DNA of 9,590 bases from JBCAWW01 sp039024315. Lineage in GTDB: Bacteria; Bacteroidota; Bacteroidia; J057. The stretch covers positions 1 through 9,590 of the forward strand of contig JBCCQN010000273.1 in NCBI GenBank assembly GCA_039024315.1, read 5' to 3'. This document shows positions 6,001 through 9,590 of the stretch, piece after piece (within the stretch, counting starts at the first letter, position 1; each line of letters starts with the position of its first letter). The translations under genes and the position numbers were made by a program. The notes beneath the pieces were generated by a model. The model was not told the DNA's origin, searched no databases, and saw only the letters and a program-made list of their open reading frames with translations.

Positions 6001-9000
6001 ATGAATTGGAAACATCTCATACTTAGTGGAGGGCTGCTTTTTTGGGCATTAAGCCCAATGATGGCACAAATTGATTTTTTGCGTTTTGACATGGAAGGGA
6101 CTTGGACGGATGGAGGTTGCAGCAATTGCAATGACAATAATCCCGCCACGGTAGACAGTTGTTGGGGAGGCGGTTGCGCCAATTTTGTCCGCAATGGCCC
6201 ACCCTTGGTAGAAGTCGATGAATTAGGCGTGGGCAGAGGAATGAGCGGGATTGTATGGGCACGCAATAGTAAACAAGCGATTCGCTGGGATGGTAGCAGC
6301 TATGAAATATTTGGGGATGTACTCAATCCGGGACCCACTAATTCCACTTATGTGCTAAACTCTGTTCCGGCAGTTGATAGCAATGGTGATGCTTGGATCT
6401 CTGGTCGTTATACGCTACCCTCAGGTCTTGTTGTACCCTTTGTCGCTAGATATAGTGGGGGGCAGTGGTCTCATTTTACCCTTCCCAATACTAGTAATCA
6501 GAATGAGGTGATTCGGATGGGCGTCACTACTAACAATGATCTTTGGTTGCTAGATAACGAGAACCAAGCTTGGTTTTATGATGGGCAGGCTTGGACCACT
6601 TATAACTTGATCCAAGTCTTAGGGCTTAATTTTTTAGAATTTACCAGAGGCTTGTATGTCGATGATAATGACAATTTGATTTTGGTAAGCACTGGCTCTG
6701 CCCAAATCCGCATTCATAGTTATGATGGTAATACTTGGCAGACTATTAGTTCGCAATACAATGCTTCAGATTCCATTAGGGATGTGCTCCGGACGCCTAA
6801 TGGTGCGTATTGGGTGGCCCTTGGGGATCATGGATTGATGAAATATGATGGCAGTTGGGTCCGCTACCATACTAGTCTATTCAATTTTGCGGTTGATTAT
6901 GTGCATCGCATCTCCCGAGGGAGCGCTAATAATATATGGTTGACGGATATAGATTATTTGGTTGAATTTGACGGCAGTCAATGGACAACCATAGCCAAAC
7001 CTAATGTTCATCTTGGCGATGGCATCGGAGGGTTGGCTTTTCATCAACCCACCCAAACCCTTTACGCTACCAGGGATGTGCAAAATGGACTTGGCTTCCG
7101 TCCTGTAAATCATGGTTTCTCTATTTTTGCTGGGCAAGGTTGGAGCACAAGCAATGTTGGGGCTACCGTTGCATACAAAAACTTCAATCGCCTACATTAC
7201 AGCCCGCAAGGAGAGCTGTGGCAGATTCCTTATTGGCGAGTATTTGCTAGCAATAATCTGTTGCTATCTTCTACCTCTTTGCCCTTAGTAAAATCTCCAG
7301 GACAAAATTGGCAGTTTGCCCACGAGTTTGGAGAACAAGTAACGGATATTGCGTGGGATGCTAATGGGGGAGTTTGGTTCAGTAGTACAGGGTATTTATA
7401 TAATCCTGCTGTTTTTAATCGGCATGCTCTCATCTATTTTGATGGTAACACCTACCAATATTATAATTATACCAACAGTCCTTTTTCAGGCGTCCGAGAG
7501 GTAGAGGTTGATAAAAGTGGCCTAGTCTGGGTCCTCGATCATGAAAGGGATCTATGGCGCTATGATGGCAGTGCTTGGGTGGAATTTCCTGGTAACTATT
7601 TCCGCATCTTGGCCGATGCACAACAAGGCCTTTGGGTATTGGAGCAAGATTGGACTGGGCCTTACTCCACTGATTTTACCTCCGTCAATCTACAATTTCA
7701 TGATGGGCAGACCTTAACTACTAAAATTGTACACCAAGCCATAGGCTACTATTCTGACTGGATGGCGGCGGATCTAAATGGAGGAGTATGGCTACAAAAG
7801 TTTGAGGATGGAATTACCTATTTCGATGGTCAAAACACGACCCAGTTTCCTGCCTTTCCTATTCTAGGCCCTCGGCACCGACTCAAGACCATACATGTTG
7901 ACCAACTTAATCATATTTGGGTAGGAGGATTTGGAAAACGCCTTTATCGCTATAACCGCCAGACTTGGGATACACTTGATTACAGTGATGTAGCCGTTTT
8001 TCCAGACTCAGTTTTGTCGATGGTATCAACGAGTAGCGGTAAAATGTGGGCAACAGGACCTAGCACGCTTGATTCGATTGATTTTAATTTGGGCCCTGCT
8101 ACAACCGTTTCTTTCAGCATGCTTGATTCCTCCTTCATCGTATTAGATAGCGTCTGGCCAGGAGACGCCAATGATGATGGTATCGCCAATAATGTTGATA
8201 TTCTCGCCCTTGGATTAGCTTACGGTGCAAACGGTTTCAACCGACCCAATGCGAGCCTGAATTGGTTTGCACAGCCAGCGAGTAATTGGGTACAAGAGTT
8301 TATTCTCTTAGGAGATACCGTGAATAAGGTACATGCCGATACGGATGGCGATGGCTTGACGGGAATCAACGACACCTTGGCCATTCATCTCAACTATGGT
8401 TTTACCCACAATAAGACCAATAGCTTTAGTGCCAATGCTTGTACGCTTAGTCTCCTGCCCACGCAAGACTCGGTCACAGTAGGTGATTCGCTTGAGGTCA
8501 TTATCCAATTAGGCAACGCTTTGGTTCCCGCTGACAGCATTTATGGAATTGCTTTTTCTGTTGCTTACGATGCTGCTTTGGTAGATTCTGGCTCTGTGCA
8601 AGCGAGCTTCTCCTCTAGCTGGTTAGGTAACAAAGGCACTGACATGATTACTTTGGCCAAAGATTTTTATCTCGATGAGCGCATTGAACTGGCATTGAGT
8701 CGGACCAATCAGCAAGATCGGACTGGCTACGGAGAGATTGCTAGACTCAAAATTATCATGATCGACGACATTTCAGGCAAGAACTTTCTTTATGATACCC
8801 TCAAGCTCCGATTGGAAAACGTGACTTTAATTGGGCGTGACGGTAATGAGATTCCCTACTCTATCATAGATGCTGAGGTGATTGCTAGCCAAGAATTATC
8901 CACTAGCACTGGAGACCTTTCTGAGCAGTATGAAGTAAAAATCTATCCTAACCCCACTACAGACTGGATCTATTTAGATTTTTCTCACCGCTTCGCGGAA

Positions 9001-9168
9001 CGCTGCGACCTGAAACTGTACAATCTCAATGGACAACTATTGAAAAAAGAATCCTTTTTTACCGAGCAGAAAAAAATAAATTTAACCGATTTACCTGCTG
9101 GAATTTATCTACTCCATCTCCAAATTGGCGAGGATTCTTATCAACAAAAGCTAATCTTAGGTCCTTGA
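6001..9168 (+). CDS. Secreted T9SS cargo: propeller repeats, dockerin-like, cohesin-like and sorting domains
   Basis: The chosen ATG at 6001 gives 1055 residues with a signal peptide (residues 1-22, cleavage after SPMMA). An upstream in-frame TTG at 5932 would bury that signal. A Cys/Asp-rich segment follows, with Cys40, 43, 54 and 59. From about 90 to 690, roughly 13 [YF]DGxxW motifs alternate with DxNGxxWxxx motifs, as in two-component-regulator-type beta-propeller blades. A dockerin-like pair of calcium loops is at 722-733 and 780-791. A cohesin-like beta domain spans about 814-962. A T9SS type A sorting domain (about 977-1055, IYPNP...AGIYLLHLQ) ends the protein. It should cross the inner membrane by Sec and the outer membrane by T9SS, then be surface-attached or released. 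No catalytic residues are recognised, so a binding or structural role is inferred. It appears monocistronic. Confidence 0.93.
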   Translation: MNWKHLILSGGLLFWALSPMMAQIDFLRFDMEGTWTDGGCSNCNDNNPATVDSCWGGGCANFVRNGPPLVEVDELGVGRGMSGIVWARNSKQAIRWDGSSYEIFGDVLNPGPTNSTYVLNSVPAVDSNGDAWISGRYTLPSGLVVPFVARYSGGQWSHFTLPNTSNQNEVIRMGVTTNNDLWLLDNENQAWFYDGQAWTTYNLIQVLGLNFLEFTRGLYVDDNDNLILVSTGSAQIRIHSYDGNTWQTISSQYNASDSIRDVLRTPNGAYWVALGDHGLMKYDGSWVRYHTSLFNFAVDYVHRISRGSANNIWLTDIDYLVEFDGSQWTTIAKPNVHLGDGIGGLAFHQPTQTLYATRDVQNGLGFRPVNHGFSIFAGQGWSTSNVGATVAYKNFNRLHYSPQGELWQIPYWRVFASNNLLLSSTSLPLVKSPGQNWQFAHEFGEQVTDIAWDANGGVWFSSTGYLYNPAVFNRHALIYFDGNTYQYYNYTNSPFSGVREVEVDKSGLVWVLDHERDLWRYDGSAWVEFPGNYFRILADAQQGLWVLEQDWTGPYSTDFTSVNLQFHDGQTLTTKIVHQAIGYYSDWMAADLNGGVWLQKFEDGITYFDGQNTTQFPAFPILGPRHRLKTIHVDQLNHIWVGGFGKRLYRYNRQTWDTLDYSDVAVFPDSVLSMVSTSSGKMWATGPSTLDSIDFNLGPATTVSFSMLDSSFIVLDSVWPGDANDDGIANNVDILALGLAYGANGFNRPNASLNWFAQPASNWVQEFILLGDTVNKVHADTDGDGLTGINDTLAIHLNYGFTHNKTNSFSANACTLSLLPTQDSVTVGDSLEVIIQLGNALVPADSIYGIAFSVAYDAALVDSGSVQASFSSSWLGNKGTDMITLAKDFYLDERIELALSRTNQQDRTGYGEIARLKIIMIDDISGKNFLYDTLKLRLENVTLIGRDGNEIPYSIIDAEVIASQELSTSTGDLSEQYEVKIYPNPTTDWIYLDFSHRFAERCDLKLYNLNGQLLKKESFFTEQKKINLTDLPAGIYLLHLQIGEDSYQQKLILGP
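6286..7968 (+). repeat. Tandem propeller-blade repeats in the secreted protein (about 13 copies)
   Basis: Copies of an aromatic-(D/G)-G-x-x-W-type motif start near residues 96, 151, 193, 241, 282, 323, 376, 433, 480, 521, 567, 608 and 651, giving steps of 41-57 residues. The copies at 376, 433 and 651 are degenerate (FAGQGW, SPGQNW, YNRQTW). Between them lie DxxGxxW motifs such as DSNGDAW, DANGGVW, DKSGLVW and DLNGGVW. At DNA level several units share a tatgatggca-like core (for example 6844 and 7561). The copy number would suit two six- or seven-bladed beta-propellers, which is inference. Confidence 0.8.
8155..8373 (+). other. Dockerin-like paired EF-hand calcium loops (protein domain)
   Basis: The first loop is D722-x-N724-x-D726-G-I728-x-N730-x-x-D733, directly after Trp-Pro-Gly. 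The second is D780-x-D782-x-D784-G-L786-x-G788-x-x-D791. Both keep oxygen ligands at positions 1, 3, 5 and 12, as in type I dockerins. They are followed by LALGLAYG and LAIHLNYG helices. The 46 residues between the loops, with the NASLNWFAQPASNW segment, make the spacing longer than in clostridial dockerins. This extended form is common in Saprospiria-type secreted proteins. Confidence 0.8.
8929..9165 (+). other. T9SS type A C-terminal sorting domain (protein domain)
   Basis: The last roughly 79 residues show the hallmarks of the Por secretion tail family: YEVKIYPNPTTDWIYLDF, then LKLYNLNGQLLKK, then INLTDLPAGIYLLHLQIG and a lysine-bearing final strand QQKLIL. This beta-sandwich is recognised by the type IX secretion apparatus in the outer membrane and is normally removed on export. 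It marks the host as a T9SS-bearing Bacteroidota. Confidence 0.92.
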
Positions 9169-9323
9169 TCCAGTTGGGGCCTAAAAAAAGCCCATTGACA
9201 ACCAATTACTTACCATTTAGTCCGGATTTTTCTGCTGTAAGATTTGGAAAGTATTTAGCCTTTTCTCACCTTTGTCATCCGCTCATAAAAAAAGCGGTCG
9301 TTCATTAAAGTAGTTTAAAAGTT

Positions 9324-9350
9324 AGTTGTGAAGAGGTTTCAACTTTTTTT
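9324..9350 (+). terminator. Candidate intrinsic terminator downstream of the secreted-protein gene
   Basis: AGTTG (9324-9328) pairs with CAACT (9340-9344). Inside, after a one-base bulge, GAA pairs with TTT (one wobble) around a GAGG loop, and six T follow the stem (9345-9350). The stem is weak and AU-rich, and it lies 156 bases past the stop codon. It also sits just before the first candidate promoter module, so it would insulate the downstream unit from read-through. Confidence 0.4.
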
Positions 9351-9360
9351 GAAGAAAGGG

Positions 9361-9411
9361 TTTCGAAATTGGGAATATTCTCTTGATCTTTGCAGCCCGC
9401 TTTGAAGAAGC
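9361..9411 (+). promoter_or_regulatory. Candidate stable-RNA-type promoter module 1
   Basis: The -7 element GATCTTTG (9385-9392) differs from the Bacteroidota consensus TAnnTTTG only at its first base. A TTTC at 9361-9364 sits 20 bases upstream, one mismatch from the TTTG expected at -33. Next comes CAGCCCGCTTTGAAGAAGCA, in which GCTT (9399-9402) and AAGC (9408-9411) can form a small hairpin near the expected start site. The same order recurs in module 2, which supports it. Confidence 0.45.
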
Positions 9412-9472
9412 AATAAGTTCTTAGAAGAAGTTTTTTGTAAGTAATTCGTTCAAGGTAATTTATTTAAAATTA

Positions 9473-9526
9473 TTTTTGGAATTGGCAAAAAAGCTTTTCA
9501 TCTTTGCAACCGCTTTGGGAAAAAGC
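9473..9526 (+). promoter_or_regulatory. Candidate stable-RNA-type promoter module 2
   Basis: TTTTTG (9473-9478) serves as the -33 element, then a 20-base spacer, then CATCTTTG (9499-9506), one mismatch from TAnnTTTG. Transcription would begin near 9513. Immediately downstream GCTTT (9512-9516) and AAAGC (9522-9526) form a five-pair hairpin with a GGGAA loop. ATCTTTGCA, then C-rich bases, then CGCTTTG is shared with module 1. Such TTTGCAnCCGCTTTG starts resemble leaders of Bacteroidota rRNA and tRNA operons, as I remember them. The RNA gene itself is beyond the window. Confidence 0.5.
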
Positions 9527-9590
9527 ACTTGAAAAACGAGATCAAAAAGTGGTGTAAAAGCTGCTTGAAGATATAGCGGAGACAGCCTGA

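Larger units (their letters stand above)
9169..9590. other. Gene-free 422-base region with hairpins and candidate stable-RNA promoters
   Basis: No open frame with coding character is visible on either strand. The stretch is A/T-rich. It holds two short hairpins whose loops end in seven A (9177-9193, GGGC/GCCC; 9279-9297, CCGC/GCGG), a terminator-like hairpin (9324-9350), and two similar promoter-plus-hairpin modules centred near 9385-9411 and 9499-9526. The final 64 bases after the second module look like an untranslated leader running off the edge. I do not recognise the start of 16S rRNA or a tRNA before base 9590. Confidence 0.6.

Noticed and set aside
9507..9590. The beginning of 16S rRNA or a tRNA gene before the right edge
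   Set aside because: No AGAGTTTGAT-type 16S start, cloverleaf or T-loop consensus is visible in these bases; only a leader-like sequence can be supported.

Overview
The window looks like chromosomal DNA of a Bacteroidota bacterium, probably a Saprospiria-type organism (Lewinella, Saprospira or Haliscomenobacter relatives). The signs are a type IX secretion (T9SS) sorting domain on a large surface protein, the WPGDAN...DG dockerin-like block often seen in that class, a glycosyltransferase tail ending YEWKGRSVK, starts without Shine-Dalgarno sequences, and -7 elements close to the Bacteroidota TAnnTTTG consensus. The genus is inference.

Left part (1-4416, all plus strand): four tightly packed genes. 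They are the C-terminal end of a membrane glycosyltransferase (cut by the window edge), a 91-residue conserved small protein, an OppC/DppC-type ABC permease with an enlarged external loop, and a GAF plus SpoIIE/PP2C-type phosphatase. Junctions are a 4-base ATGA overlap and gaps of 5 and 4 bases, so co-transcription is very likely. After 78 bases comes a UDP-N-acetylglucosamine 6-dehydrogenase-like enzyme (WbpA type), which supplies uronic-acid sugars for surface polysaccharide. No convincing terminator separates it from the phosphatase.

Middle (4402-5847, minus strand): a 481-residue, all-helical protein of unknown function converges on the dehydrogenase gene, and the two 3' ends overlap by 15 bases. 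The clear intrinsic terminator for the plus-strand unit (4477-4514) lies entirely inside the coding sequence of this opposing gene.

Right part: a 153-base AT-rich divergent spacer, then a 1055-residue secreted modular protein (6001-9168). Its order is signal peptide, small Cys/Asp-rich segment, about 13 propeller-like repeats, a dockerin-like EF-hand pair, a cohesin-like beta domain and a T9SS type A sorting domain. It is probably anchored at, or released from, the cell surface.

The last 422 bases (9169-9590) hold no gene. They contain a terminator-like hairpin and two near-copies, 114 bases apart, of a promoter plus start-site hairpin that resembles promoters of stable RNA operons. An rRNA or tRNA operon may begin just past the right edge.

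Most of the window is ordinary housekeeping and surface biology. I see no defence island, mobile element, CRISPR array or complete RNA gene. The points most worth a second look are the terminator embedded in an opposing gene, the duplicated promoter module, and the architecture of the secreted protein.
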